Of a stretch of 64,000 nt of DNA, positions 42,988-53,395 are shown in pieces. This DNA is from Corynebacterium sp. J010B-136 (GTDB lineage: Bacteria; Actinomycetota; Actinomycetes; Mycobacteriales; Mycobacteriaceae): positions 1 to 64,000 of the forward strand of contig NZ_PUGE01000004.1 of NCBI RefSeq assembly GCF_002967075.1, in the 5' to 3' direction. The notes under the pieces are model-generated. The model ran no database searches, had not been told where the DNA came from, and worked only from the letters and a program-made list of their open reading frames with translations. How positions within the stretch are numbered: the first letter of the stretch is position 1; each line of letters begins with the position of its first letter. The translations under genes were made by a program, and so were the position numbers.

Positions 42988-43812
42988 ATGGATGCTCCGA
43001 AGTTTATTGCCTCGGATATTGATGGAACCTTCCTAAACCCCGATCACCGAGTAGTTCCGCGCAACCGTGACGTGGTTACCCGCGCGGTGGAAGACGGCGC
43101 GAAATTCGCGCTGGCTACGGGGCGTCCACACCGTTGGATTCAGCCCGTGCTGGAGCAAATCCCGTTGCGTCCTTTGTGCGTGACTTCTAATGGCGCGGTG
43201 GTCTACGACTCCGACCAGGATCAGATTTTGCGCGCCATTGAAATGGACTCTGCGGCTATGAATGAGATTGTCTCCACCGTGCAAGAGATTATGGCACGCC
43301 ATGGGGATGTGTCATTTGCCGTGGAGCGCGCAGGCCTTTCCGCCAAGGATCCGCTGGATGAGCTGTATGTAGTCGATGAAATCTACGCTGAGCATGCACC
43401 TTTTGAAGGGTTTGGGGTGGCCCCTGTTGAAGGCGTTGTGGCCCAACCAGCGGTGAAATTGATTATCCGAAATCCGGATATGCAATCCCAAGAACTCTTC
43501 GACTTGATCAACCCCCACGTGGATCCAGAGATTGGGCATGTCACGTTCTCTATCCCCGATGGCATGTTGGAAGTTGCCGCACCAGGAATTTCAAAAGAAG
43601 TCGGGGTGGAGTTTCTAGCGAGCCACTACGGTATCGCCCGAAAAGACGTGATGACCTTTGGGGATATGCCTAATGACATCGAAATGCTCGAATGGGCTGG
43701 AGTTGGTGTCGCCATGGACAATGCTGTGCAGGCGGTGAAAGACGCAGCCGACATCGTGACGGTATCTAATGCTGAAGCTGGTGTAGCGCATATTCTTGAA
43801 CGGTGGTTCTAA
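42988..43812 (+). CDS. HAD-superfamily (Cof-type) phosphatase
   Basis: This 274-residue protein has the nucleophile motif [13 protein letters not shown] (residues 6-18), ATGRPHRW, the conserved Lys in [13 protein letters not shown], and [17 protein letters not shown] (acidic metal ligands). A C2-type cap lies between. Cof-type enzymes dephosphorylate sugar or cofactor phosphates; the substrate is unknown. The stop overlaps the start of glpK by one base. Confidence 0.92.
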   Translation: MDAPKFIASDIDGTFLNPDHRVVPRNRDVVTRAVEDGAKFALATGRPHRWIQPVLEQIPLRPLCVTSNGAVVYDSDQDQILRAIEMDSAAMNEIVSTVQEIMARHGDVSFAVERAGLSAKDPLDELYVVDEIYAEHAPFEGFGVAPVEGVVAQPAVKLIIRNPDMQSQELFDLINPHVDPEIGHVTFSIPDGMLEVAAPGISKEVGVEFLASHYGIARKDVMTFGDMPNDIEMLEWAGVGVAMDNAVQAVKDAADIVTVSNAEAGVAHILERWF

Positions 43813-45311
43813 TGGGAACACCACGCTTTATTGCTGCACTTGACCAGGGCACGACCTCGACTCGGTGCGTCATTGTTAACCATGAGGGAAGTATTTGTGC
43901 TTCCGCGCAGTTTGAGCATGAGCAGATCATGCCGCGGCAGGGCTGGGTTGAGCATGATGCCACGGAGATTTGGTACAACGCGCGGCGGGCAGTGTCTGCC
44001 GCGATGGTGGAAGTGGATGCAACTCCCCAAGACTTCGCGGCGTTCGGTATAACCAATCAGCGTGAAACTGCCGTGGTGTGGGATAAAGCTACTGGTAAAC
44101 CCATTTATAACGCGATTGTGTGGCAAGATACGCGCACTTCACACGCCATCAACCCGGATAATAAGTGGTTAGACCGCACTGGAATTTTAGCGAACTCTTA
44201 TCCCGCAGGTCCGAAGATTGCGTGGATCCTCGACAACGTTGTTGGTGCACGTGAGCGTGCCGAAAATGGCGAGTTGCTCGCCGGCACCATCGATACTTGG
44301 TTGCTGTGGAATCTCACCGGCGGTGCCCGCGGGGACCAGGGCAACCAGGCTTTGCACCTCACCGATGTCACCAATGCTTCGCGTACCCTGCTCATGAATA
44401 TTCGCACCCTGCAGTGGGATGAAGAGCTGTGCAAGGAAGTCGGCGTGCCACTGTCGATACTGCCGGAAATTCGTCCCAGCATCGGCAGCTTCGGTCATGT
44501 GCGTGCAGCGGGTTCTTTGGCAAAAGTCCCGATTACTGGTGTGCTCGGCGACCAGCAAGCCGCACTCTTTGGCCAGGCGGCCTTTGACGAGGGTGAAGCT
44601 AAAAACACCTACGGCACAGGCTTATTTATGCTGCTTAATACTGGTGAAAAGCCGCGCTGGTCGGACAATGGATTGCTCACTACCGTGGCTTTTCAGTGCG
44701 AAGGGCAAAAGCCGGTCTACGCATTAGAAGGCTCAGTCGCGGTGGGCGGGTCACTCATTCAGTGGCTGCGCGATCAGCTCGGAATCATTCCAAATGCCAC
44801 GTCCAGTGAAAAGATCGCAGCGAAAGACAACGGCGGAGTCTATGTTGTCCCTGCATTCTCAGGCCTGTTCGCCCCGCGCTGGCGCCCTGATGCCCGTGGT
44901 GTAATCGTCGGCTTGACGCGTTTTGCCGACCGCACGCATATTGTCCGTGCTGCCTTGGAGGCAACGTGTTTTCAAACCCGCGAAGTTGTTGAAGCGATGG
45001 AGGCAGATTCCCGTATTGAGCTCACCGCGCTGCATGTCGACGGCGGCATGGTAGCCAATGAACTGCTCATGCAGCTACAAGCTGACCTCTTAGATACAGC
45101 AGTCATTCGTCCGCGGGAGATTGAAACCACGGCGCTGGGTGCTGCCTTTGCTGCAGGTCTTGGCCAGGGCTTCTGGGAAGATTTGAAGTCACTGGAAGAA
45201 CTAGTAGCTACGGATAAGTGCTGGATCCCGAATATGGACGCTAAAGAACGCGACCGACTTTATGCCGAATGGAACAAAGCAGTCGAGCGCACTTTCAACT
45301 GGGAAGACTAG
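43812..45311 (+). CDS. glpK: Glycerol kinase
   Basis: This 499-residue FGGY-family enzyme phosphorylates glycerol. Motifs are [55 protein letters not shown] and [14 protein letters not shown] (the phosphate-binding loop). Length is typical. Translation is coupled to the HAD gene through TAATG. With the PlsC enzyme two genes upstream it forms a glycerolipid-linked set. The 3' end overlaps the convergent small membrane gene by 17 bases. Confidence 0.96.
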   Translation: MGTPRFIAALDQGTTSTRCVIVNHEGSICASAQFEHEQIMPRQGWVEHDATEIWYNARRAVSAAMVEVDATPQDFAAFGITNQRETAVVWDKATGKPIYNAIVWQDTRTSHAINPDNKWLDRTGILANSYPAGPKIAWILDNVVGARERAENGELLAGTIDTWLLWNLTGGARGDQGNQALHLTDVTNASRTLLMNIRTLQWDEELCKEVGVPLSILPEIRPSIGSFGHVRAAGSLAKVPITGVLGDQQAALFGQAAFDEGEAKNTYGTGLFMLLNTGEKPRWSDNGLLTTVAFQCEGQKPVYALEGSVAVGGSLIQWLRDQLGIIPNATSSEKIAAKDNGGVYVVPAFSGLFAPRWRPDARGVIVGLTRFADRTHIVRAALEATCFQTREVVEAMEADSRIELTALHVDGGMVANELLMQLQADLLDTAVIRPREIETTALGAAFAAGLGQGFWEDLKSLEELVATDKCWIPNMDAKERDRLYAEWNKAVERTFNWED

Positions 45312-45510
45312 TTTTGACCAGCGGGAAGAATTTCAAGTAAAAGATTAACGCCAGCGGCCCCGCGATGGGTAGAAATAGCACTACCAAGAACCACAGAACC
45401 GAAGCGGTCGGCCGCATCTCTGCTTTGAAAATGAGATAAACACTCGCTACCAGCAATAATATCGCCGTCAAAGCAACTGTGGTTGTTAACGCGTCGTATA
45501 ACGTGATCAT
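45295..45510 (-). CDS. Small two-helix membrane protein (PLDc_N-like)
   Basis: This 71-residue protein has two membrane helices (about 8-29 and 37-63). [20 protein letters not shown] resembles the phospholipase D-nuclease N-terminal (PLDc_N) helix pair that also occurs as a stand-alone protein in Actinobacteria. Function unknown. It lies 20 bases downstream of the SdpI-like gene, probably one operon. Confidence 0.7.
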   Translation of the reverse strand: MITLYDALTTTVALTAILLLVASVYLIFKAEMRPTASVLWFLVVLFLPIAGPLALIFYLKFFPLVKTSLPS

Positions 45511-45530
45511 GGAAGCAGCCTCAAAGCTTC

Positions 45531-45869
45531 TTATTGAGTGATCGCAGCGTTGGCTTTATTATTTGCGAGCACCGTGCTGATGAGCAACACCAAAACAACA
45601 GGGATGCTTATAAAACCAATGAAGGATTCATTGAGAAAGAGGCAAAGGACACCGAAGATAGACAGGGCGATCCCGCTGAATTTCAGATAGCCAGAGGCAG
45701 CTTTGTGTCCCTGAATCCACGCTTCGTCGTTGGCCATAAGTTTCGGTGTACGCAGCCCGATCCAGGAGTTCATTGGCAACTTCCCGTGGGCCATTTTATT
45801 GGCTACATAGAACAAACCTGATCCCGCAATAAGAAAAGTTACGGCCATAATTATGGAGTACACAGTCAT
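45531..45869 (-). CDS. SdpI-family membrane protein
   Basis: This 112-residue protein has three membrane helices. The SdpI signature MNSWIGLRTPKLMANDEAWI with GHKAASGYLK (about 34-62) lies in the loop after the first helix. SdpI confers immunity to the SdpC toxin in Bacillus, but most homologues have no known toxin partner; none is visible here. It is the first gene of a leftward pair with the PLDc_N-like gene. Confidence 0.82.
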   Translation of the reverse strand: MTVYSIIMAVTFLIAGSGLFYVANKMAHGKLPMNSWIGLRTPKLMANDEAWIQGHKAASGYLKFSGIALSIFGVLCLFLNESFIGFISIPVVLVLLISTVLANNKANAAITQ

Positions 45870-45945
45870 CTATTTCCCCTTCGGTTGAAATCCCCCAGTG
45901 AAGTAAACCTTAGCCCACTGGCCGACTCAACGACTTTGGACATGT

Positions 45946-45982
45946 AAAAGCGGCGCCTAGCTGTGCATAAGCTAGACGCCGC
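45946..45982 (-). terminator. Terminator of the cell-wall amidase gene
   Basis: A 13-base stem with a single mismatch (GCGGCGCCTAGCT at 45950-45962, AGCTAGACGCCGC at 45970-45982) runs into TTTT on the minus strand. Confidence 0.9.
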
Positions 45983-46033
45983 GGGGGAGATTCTCACTCA
46001 AGTGCTACCAGCCGGCATGGCGGCACTCGAAGA

Positions 46034-48163
46034 CTAGTTGGTGTGCACATCCACGGTTGCGGTGTTTGGATCGTAGGTGATGTAGCCGCCCTGGAAATCC
46101 ACGCGGACGGAAGTGCCGCCGGCTTCGCCGCCCACAGCGTACTGGTCAGTCGTAGGCAGACCCAACTGTGCTGCAGTGTCACCTTGTGCCCAGGCACGAG
46201 CGAATTCACCAATCAGCGCGTGAGTACCGGTGTCTTCGGAAGATAGCACTACGCCGTTGTTAAAGAGCTGGTAAACAAGCTGTGCATTCTCGGAATCAGG
46301 ACCGCCCACTGGCGCGCCCAAAATTGGTCCAAAGATGTTAAGGATGGAATCAAAAGCAGCGATTGCTTCTTCATTACCGGCAATTGCTAGTACCTGGGAA
46401 ATGATTCCAGGCAAAGCATCGGCGCTAACACCTGGTGCGACTTCACCGCCGGATTCCGGCAGGGTAACTGCGCCAGCGGTAATTGCAAGACCCGCAACCG
46501 CAGCGGCAACCGCGGTTACAGCCTGGATTTCCTCATCGCTGAAATCAGAGGAGCCCTGCTGGTTGGCGCCCCGCTCAGCTATCGATGACAGCCCCGGCAG
46601 CACGGCAGCTAGATCGTTAGTGCCGGTCTGCTCGTTGCCCGCATTGCCGCCATTATCACCGAGGACAGGAGCAGAGGTATCGCCTGGCGATGGCTCGCTA
46701 ATTGCGCCACCTGTCGAGATCGCGTCGTACTTGGTCTTTGTGGCATTGCGGATTTCATCCCAGCGCGAGATGACGTATCCGCCCGGGCATGCGGTGTAGT
46801 GCAGGTCGGAGTGACCGTGGAAGGTAGGTACGGTAGCAGTAGTTCCAGCTGCGTAACGTGCATTGCTGAAACCACCGGAGCGCAAGCTCACAGTGCCGGA
46901 AGGATCAAATCCAGATTGGGCGGCCTTCCATGCAGCGATGCTAGTAACAGAATTGAGCATCTCTGCTGAAGGTTGCGCAGTTTCATAGTTACCAATCATG
47001 GAAATGCCCCAGGTGTTGCTGTTAAAGCCACCTACGTGAGCACCCATGACACCACGCTCAAGTCCGCCGTAGCGGCCTTCGTAGATGGTGCCGTACTTGT
47101 CAACCAGCACGTTGTAGCCCATATCGCACCAGCCAAGATTTTGCGCGTGGTACTGGAAGATGCCACGGACCTGAGCGGCAGCCTCAGCTGGGGTGTAGTT
47201 GTTGTTACCAGCAGTATGGTGCAGGGTTAGCGCCTTAGTTGGCTCAGTGTAATCAGGGTTGGAACAGCGTATGCCCTCATTGGCGCCCCAGCCAGCACGG
47301 GTGACTACCGGCGGCATGCCGTCGGTATCAGCCATATTGGCAATGCCGTCTTCTTGAGCGTTGCCGTTAATAAAGACAGCTTCGAGCTCGGATGCAGAGA
47401 CAGCACCGCTCTCCGCAGGGAGTTCTTCGGAGTCAGCAACGGGCTTAATCTTGCCAATATCACTCGGCTTCGGAGCGACACCCGCAGATACATGCTGGCC
47501 AACACGCTGTGCAGTCTCGGCTACGCCTTCGTCCGTTTCCCCAGATTCTGCTTCATCGGAAGCGGCTTCTTCTTGTGCTGGTGCTTCGACCTGCGCCTCA
47601 GCGGGCGCTGGAGCTGGTTCATCGGCAGGCGCGTCTGGTGCGTCTTCGTTGGAATCGAGCTCTTCTTCGACCTCTTGGTCGGAAGGAATGCCCAGGTCAA
47701 CATTGCCGACGGAGACCTGCACGGCATTGGTGTCGCCAACGAAGATGAGGTCGGTGCCGTTGGTGCCTTCAGTGGTTACGTCCATAGGCTCGGCGCTGAA
47801 CCATTCGCCCCAGGAACCGTCTGCTTGCTCAGCACGGACAAAGGCAGCGACATCCTTGTGGCCCTGCCACGTCAACGCAAACATGGAGAAAGGATCGTCC
47901 TGGCGGAATTCTTTCACCGCACGAGGACCTGAGCCTTCGCCTTGGGAAGCGATAGCTGGGTCATCGACGACAACGGTGTTGCCGTCGCCAAAGTTGGCAG
48001 AAGAAGAGGTGGCATCGATAGGCCCGGAGCCACCAGATTGCGTATTAAGGATTTGGTTGCCCCCGAATGCCGCAGCTGTAGCTACAGCGATAGCCGCCAA
48101 GGTAGCGGTCACCGGGGTAGCCCACGTGGACTTCGTGGGAACGAGTCGGCGTCGTTGTTGCAC
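46034..48163 (-). CDS. Secreted N-acetylmuramoyl-L-alanine amidase (PGRP type) with LGFP repeat
   Basis: This 709-residue exported enzyme cleaves the amide bond between muramic acid and the peptide stem. It has a signal/anchor (residues 15-35), a long acidic Glu/Ala/Pro linker (about 170-240), and a PGRP/amidase_2 domain (about 285-470). In that domain LTLHHTAGNNNYTP, NVLVDKYGTIYEGRYGG and FHGHSDLHYTACPGG supply the zinc ligands and catalytic residues. The C-terminus ends with an LGFP repeat (QLGLPTTDQYAVGGE... VDFQGGYITYD), which anchors proteins to the arabinogalactan-mycolate layer. The frame opens at 48256, but the GTG at 48163 has ATAGGGAGA six bases upstream and gives a proper signal peptide; the ATG is therefore not the start. 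Confidence 0.9.
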   Translation of the reverse strand: MQQRRRLVPTKSTWATPVTATLAAIAVATAAAFGGNQILNTQSGGSGPIDATSSSANFGDGNTVVVDDPAIASQGEGSGPRAVKEFRQDDPFSMFALTWQGHKDVAAFVRAEQADGSWGEWFSAEPMDVTTEGTNGTDLIFVGDTNAVQVSVGNVDLGIPSDQEVEEELDSNEDAPDAPADEPAPAPAEAQVEAPAQEEAASDEAESGETDEGVAETAQRVGQHVSAGVAPKPSDIGKIKPVADSEELPAESGAVSASELEAVFINGNAQEDGIANMADTDGMPPVVTRAGWGANEGIRCSNPDYTEPTKALTLHHTAGNNNYTPAEAAAQVRGIFQYHAQNLGWCDMGYNVLVDKYGTIYEGRYGGLERGVMGAHVGGFNSNTWGISMIGNYETAQPSAEMLNSVTSIAAWKAAQSGFDPSGTVSLRSGGFSNARYAAGTTATVPTFHGHSDLHYTACPGGYVISRWDEIRNATKTKYDAISTGGAISEPSPGDTSAPVLGDNGGNAGNEQTGTNDLAAVLPGLSSIAERGANQQGSSDFSDEEIQAVTAVAAAVAGLAITAGAVTLPESGGEVAPGVSADALPGIISQVLAIAGNEEAIAAFDSILNIFGPILGAPVGGPDSENAQLVYQLFNNGVVLSSEDTGTHALIGEFARAWAQGDTAAQLGLPTTDQYAVGGEAGGTSVRVDFQGGYITYDPNTATVDVHTN

Positions 48164-48215
48164 TGGAATCTCCCTATCAGTTACTTCGCCCTCAACAAGT
48201 GATGTCCTGCCAGGG

Positions 48216-48247
48216 TTCGAAAAGGCGGTTGCCGGCGCCTTTTCGAA
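48216..48247 (-). repeat. 12-bp perfect hairpin upstream of the amidase
   Basis: TTCGAAAAGGCG (48216-48227) and its exact complement (48236-48247) have an 8-base loop. It lies in the probable 5' leader, about 55 bases before the GTG start. It could be an operator or an RNA stem. Confidence 0.6.
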
Positions 48248-48308
48248 GGCCATCATAAGTGACCATAGTGGTATTAGTAAACAGCTGGAGCTAATGATAC
48301 AGGTGTGA

Positions 48309-49619
<1,311 letters not shown>

Positions 49620-49660
49620 GTGCTGAGTAGATAAGCATTTAGCTAGCTGCTTGGCGACAC

Positions 49661-49710
49661 TGCCTGATGCTGCCCGGGAATTAACCACGGGTGGCGTCAG
49701 GCATTTGTTG
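49661..49710 (+). terminator. Terminator of glf
   Basis: TGCCTGATGC (49661-49670) pairs with GCGTCAGGCA (49694-49703) through one G-U pair, with an inner CCCG/CGGG stem, followed by TTTGTTGTT. Confidence 0.85.
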
Positions 49711-49719
49711 TTAACGGGG

Positions 49720-49747
49720 GTGGGATTTTTCCATAGGGAAATCCCAC
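49720..49747. repeat. Hairpin in the glf downstream gap
   Basis: GTGGGATTT (49720-49728) and AAATCCCAC (49739-49747) form a perfect 9-base stem. The rest of the gap to 50003 shows nothing I recognise. Confidence 0.55.
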
Positions 49748-50003
49748 GGGGGATAACGAAGTCGCCACACAGAAGATCGTCTGTGACCTTTATCTCTGAC
49801 AGGCCTAAATCTTCCGTTGAGAGTTTCGGGCCGCATGTTTTGCACTGTGGGCGGGGGTAGAAGGGATGCACATGGACTCAACTTAGTCAAAATGGGTCGA
49901 GGGTTTTTCAGATCAAGTCTGTGGCCTGCGGTTTTACTTCGATTCTTGGGGGAGAATTTCCGCACATTCGCGGCTGAAAAAGTACTTGGTTTGCGCCAAC
50001 TAT

Positions 50004-50047
50004 TTGACAGCGCCCACGGGTTCACCTAAAGTTAACGTTAGGTTAAC
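50004..50047 (+). promoter_or_regulatory. Promoter with overlapping dyad before the ArsC-like gene
   Basis: A perfect -35 TTGACA (50004-50009) is 17 bases from a -10-like TAAAGT (50027-50032). A near-perfect 18-base palindrome, CCTAAAGTTAACGTTAGG (50025-50042, one mismatched pair), covers the -10, and a second GTTAAC follows at 50042. The layout suggests a repressed promoter (inference). Confidence 0.7.
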
Positions 50048-50115
50048 AAGAGGTTGAATTTAGATACGCTAAATTGCCTAACACCCAGATACCAGAAAGT
50101 GAGTGGGGGGAAGAA

Positions 50116-50724
50116 ATGTTTATTGTTAATAATGAGTCAAGGTTTGAAACTCTTCGTCAAGATTTGCACGAGGCGTATGGCCATGCTCATGATGCGAAGA
50201 CCATCAACGCCAAGCTTGATGAAATCATCACGAAGCATAAGAGCAAGGCCATTTTGGATGACTACATTGCTGTTCTGGTTGAGCGAGAAGTAATGGAATA
50301 CTTCGGCGCGCACCGCAACCACGTCCGCTTCGCAGCGGGTCTCAACACAGACTTGGTTAAGGCCGCTATCGCGTTGACCAAAAAGCACGCTGGCGACGCA
50401 CTTATCGTCGACGGCGCAGTATCGCATCCTGAAAACCACTCGGAGGGACATTTGGCATATGTCCTGGGAGAGCGCGGACTCAGCGCAGACGAGCGTCATG
50501 TACACGAAGCTCGTACTGTGACCATGCCTGACTACATCATCTACCTGGGCGCAGACGTCCCACGTGATGAAGCTGGCAAGGACATCAAGATTTGGCCAAT
50601 CGCACATGCCCAAGACATGGAGCAAACCCGCGAACTGGCTGATGACTTGGAAGCTCGCGTGCTCTACATGCTCAACAAGCTCGGCATCACGCCTCTAAGT
50701 GAGCAGGTAAAACTCTCCGCTTAG
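50116..50724 (+). CDS. Arsenate-reductase-like protein lacking the catalytic cysteine
   Basis: This 202-residue protein has an N-terminal three-helix dimerisation-like region (about 1-75: ESRFETLRQDLHEAYGHAHD), as in the ArsC1'/low-molecular-weight phosphatase family of corynebacteria. A domain follows with KKHAGDALIVDGAVSHPENH, where active ArsC enzymes have KKHAGDALKVYSAGTKPG (from memory). Just before it, the active enzymes carry the Cys-x5-Arg P-loop; here the text is FAAGLNTDLVKAAIALT, with no Cys or Arg. The C-terminal DDLEARVLYMLNKLGI also matches. The protein is therefore probably a non-catalytic relative, possibly a regulator or scaffold. ATG with GGGGGAAG upstream. Confidence 0.7.
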   Translation: MFIVNNESRFETLRQDLHEAYGHAHDAKTINAKLDEIITKHKSKAILDDYIAVLVEREVMEYFGAHRNHVRFAAGLNTDLVKAAIALTKKHAGDALIVDGAVSHPENHSEGHLAYVLGERGLSADERHVHEARTVTMPDYIIYLGADVPRDEAGKDIKIWPIAHAQDMEQTRELADDLEARVLYMLNKLGITPLSEQVKLSA

Positions 50725-50771
50725 TTTCGCTTATAGAAGTGAACTAGAACAAGCAAAACCTGAAACAAAGG

Positions 50772-50809
50772 GGCTGCGATGACAACACCGTCACCGCAGC
50801 CACTTTTTT
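50772..50809 (+). terminator. Terminator after the ArsC-like gene
   Basis: GGCTGCG (50772-50778) pairs with CGCAGCC (50795-50801), extended inward by TGAC/GTCA, followed by TTTTTT. Confidence 0.9.
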
Positions 50810-50931
50810 CGTATTTGAGTTCTCAGGTGATTAACAGCGCCCCCGATGCGCGTTGAGCAAGGTATGCCACGGTGGTAACCAGTACTGTGAATGTTTGAAG
50901 ACTGTAGTGAAATGGGAGAATTGAAACCATC

Positions 50932-52878
50932 GTGACAGCAAACAACACTGTTTCTGACAATGCCGTTCAGCGCATTTTATTGCCCAAGCGGGGCGAACCC
51001 TTCGATGTTCGCATGCTGTACATCATCGAAGCGGAACAAAACCGCGAGCGCCTGCGCTGGTCTGACCGGACCTCGCTAACGGTACCGGCGGGTGAAGAAG
51101 TCTCATTCCAGACTTACTTCAATGCCTTCCCGGCATCCTACTGGCGCCGCTGGTCCCAGCTCGACTCCATAATCTTGGCTTTAGACATTGATGGAGAAGC
51201 AAATATCTCTATCTACCGCTCCAAGCAGGATGGCCAGCGCATCTCCGTGGCTAACCACTTGGTCAGTTCTGGCCACCACGAGTTTGAACTGGCCTTAAAG
51301 AACTTCGAAGACGGCGGCTGGCTCTGGTTCGATGTCACCGCAGAGTCCGAGTCCACCATCTCGCAGGCAGCATGGTGTGCTCCTTCTGCTCCTGGACCAC
51401 AGACCATGCCAGATGGCTCAACCATCGAGCCATCTGAAAAGCGCGTCGCAGTAGGTATTCCGACCTTTAACCGACCAACCGATGCCGTCGCGGCCTTACA
51501 GGCACTGGCAGAAGACCCCGTGGTTGATGGCATCATCGACTTTGTTCTTATGCCGGACCAAGGCAACCAGCACCCAGCGGATGAGCCAGGCTACGACGAG
51601 GCAGTTGCACACTTTGGGGAGCGTTTCCGCGAATTCCGCCAGGGCAACCTGGGCGGATCCGGCGGCTACTCGCGCATCATGTTTGAGGCGCTAGAAAACA
51701 CCGATTCGCCCTTCATCTTGTACATGGATGATGACATCGCGATTGAACCGGACTCCATCCTGCGCGCAGTACAAGCCGCACGTTATGCCGCTAGCCCCAT
51801 CATCGTCGGTGGACAGATGCTGAACCTGCAGGAGCGCAGCCAGCTGCGTACCACCGGTGAGCAGGTCAACCGTGGCGATTTCATGTGGGGCGCTGCTCCG
51901 CATGCCGTCTACGATCACGACTTTGCCAAGTACCCACTCTCAGCTATCGGCGACGGTCAAAGCCATAAGGATCCGAATTCCTATGACTCCCGCGCGCTGC
52001 ACCGCCGCGTCGACGTCGAATACAACGGCTGGTGGATGTGCCTATTCCCACGCATCGTTGCTGAGACCAATGGCCAGCCGCTGCCGCTGTTTATTAAGTG
52101 GGATGACACCGAATACTCCCTGCGTGCTGCCGCCAATGGTTTCCCAACCGTGACCTGGCCAGGCGCCGCTATTTGGCACATGGCGTGGGCGGACAAGGAC
52201 GATGCCATTGACTGGCAGGCCTACTTCCACCTGCGCAATCGCTTGATTGTCGCCGCCTTGTACCACGATGGTGATGCCAAGGGCATTACCCGTTCCATCT
52301 TCAAGTCCACCTTGAAGCACACCATGTGTATGGAATACTCCACCATGGCGATTCAAATTGAGGCCATGAAAGACTTCTTGGCTGGTCCTAACCAACTCTT
52401 TGACATCCTGGAGTCGTCGTTGCCGCGCATCGCTAAGCTGCGCTCTAACTACTCGGATGCTGTCATCATTGACTCTGCTGACCAACTGCCTGCACCAACT
52501 GGCGCACCAGGTGTGCCAACTCAAAACATTGGTGGACGCTTGGCCAAGATCAAGAAGATTCCATGGGCAGTCAAGGGCCTAAAGCACCTGTTGTCGAAGG
52601 AAGACCCACGTCACCACGAGGCACCGCAGCTCAACCTCACCCCAGATGAGGCCCGCTGGTTTACCTTGTCCCGCGTCGATTCTGCGACCGTTTCCACCGC
52701 CGGCGGCACTGGAGTGGCTTTCCGCAAACGCGACCGTGACTTGGCGCGTGATCTAGTGGAGCAAACCCGTGAGCTGCTAAATGATATTGAAGACAACTTC
52801 GACGAGATGCGCACTGAGTACCGCAAGGCCTTGCCGGAGCTAACTTCGCGTGAATCGTGGAGGAAGATCTTTGAGTAG
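50932..52878 (+). CDS. glfT2: Galactofuranosyltransferase GlfT2
   Basis: This 648-residue GT-A enzyme polymerises the galactan chain of arabinogalactan from UDP-galactofuranose on the inner membrane face. An N-terminal beta-barrel-like domain (about 1-160) is followed by the GT2 catalytic core: VGIPTFNRPTDAVAAL, GNLGGSGGYSRIMFEAL, the metal-binding DDD in FILYMDDDIAIEP (residues 266-268), and KWDDTEYSLRAAANG with the catalytic acid, then WHMAWADKDD. The C-terminal helical region is normal for the family. GTG start. Its 3' end overlaps the PAP2 gene start. Confidence 0.96.
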   Translation: MTANNTVSDNAVQRILLPKRGEPFDVRMLYIIEAEQNRERLRWSDRTSLTVPAGEEVSFQTYFNAFPASYWRRWSQLDSIILALDIDGEANISIYRSKQDGQRISVANHLVSSGHHEFELALKNFEDGGWLWFDVTAESESTISQAAWCAPSAPGPQTMPDGSTIEPSEKRVAVGIPTFNRPTDAVAALQALAEDPVVDGIIDFVLMPDQGNQHPADEPGYDEAVAHFGERFREFRQGNLGGSGGYSRIMFEALENTDSPFILYMDDDIAIEPDSILRAVQAARYAASPIIVGGQMLNLQERSQLRTTGEQVNRGDFMWGAAPHAVYDHDFAKYPLSAIGDGQSHKDPNSYDSRALHRRVDVEYNGWWMCLFPRIVAETNGQPLPLFIKWDDTEYSLRAAANGFPTVTWPGAAIWHMAWADKDDAIDWQAYFHLRNRLIVAALYHDGDAKGITRSIFKSTLKHTMCMEYSTMAIQIEAMKDFLAGPNQLFDILESSLPRIAKLRSNYSDAVIIDSADQLPAPTGAPGVPTQNIGGRLAKIKKIPWAVKGLKHLLSKEDPRHHEAPQLNLTPDEARWFTLSRVDSATVSTAGGTGVAFRKRDRDLARDLVEQTRELLNDIEDNFDEMRTEYRKALPELTSRESWRKIFE

Positions 52879-53395
52879 CCCGAATAAGTTGAGCACGGCC
52901 GAATCCCACATTCTCGAAAGCATCCAGAATATAGCTTTCGATGCACCTGGGGTTTTGCCCACCGCACGCGGTCTAAGCCACATGGGCGAACACGCTCTGG
53001 GATGGATGGGTCTATCGGCGCTGGGCTGGAGCCTGGATAAAAAACGTCGCCGGCAGTGGATTGCCGTGGGTGCCTCGGCTTTTACCGCCCATGCTGCCTC
53101 TGTTGTCATCAAGCGAATTGTCAGGCGCAAGCGTCCAGATTATTCTTACGTGCGCGTTGGAGTAGGAACACCGTCTAAATTGTCCTTTCCTTCTTCACAC
53201 TCGACCTCGACTACTGCCTTTTTGGTTGCTGTCGCACGCCTTTATGGAACCTCCGCGCCACTTGCCGGAATTCCAGTCATGATGCTCTCACGCATGGTGC
53301 TCGGTGTGCATTATCCGACCGATACTGCTTTCGGAGCAGCATTGGGCGCGGCAACCGCTGAAGCGATCACTCGTTATGAAAGGAAAACTGCATGA
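52871..53395 (+). CDS. PAP2-family phosphatase (probable decaprenyl-phosphoryl-ribose 5-phosphatase)
   Basis: This 174-residue membrane phosphatase has the PAP2 triad motifs: KRIVRRKRPD (K-x6-RP), SFPSSHSTSTTAF (PSGH-like) and SRMVLGVHYPTD (SR-x5-H). In mycobacteria the gene between glfT2 and ubiA supplies the phosphatase step of decaprenyl-phosphoryl-arabinose synthesis, and the position here is the same. The best start is the TTG at 52871 (GGAGGAAG five bases upstream), inside the last codons of glfT2; a GTG at 52850 has no ribosome site. The stop overlaps the next start (ATGA). Confidence 0.88.
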   Translation: MSSPNKLSTAESHILESIQNIAFDAPGVLPTARGLSHMGEHALGWMGLSALGWSLDKKRRRQWIAVGASAFTAHAASVVIKRIVRRKRPDYSYVRVGVGTPSKLSFPSSHSTSTTAFLVAVARLYGTSAPLAGIPVMMLSRMVLGVHYPTDTAFGAALGAATAEAITRYERKTA

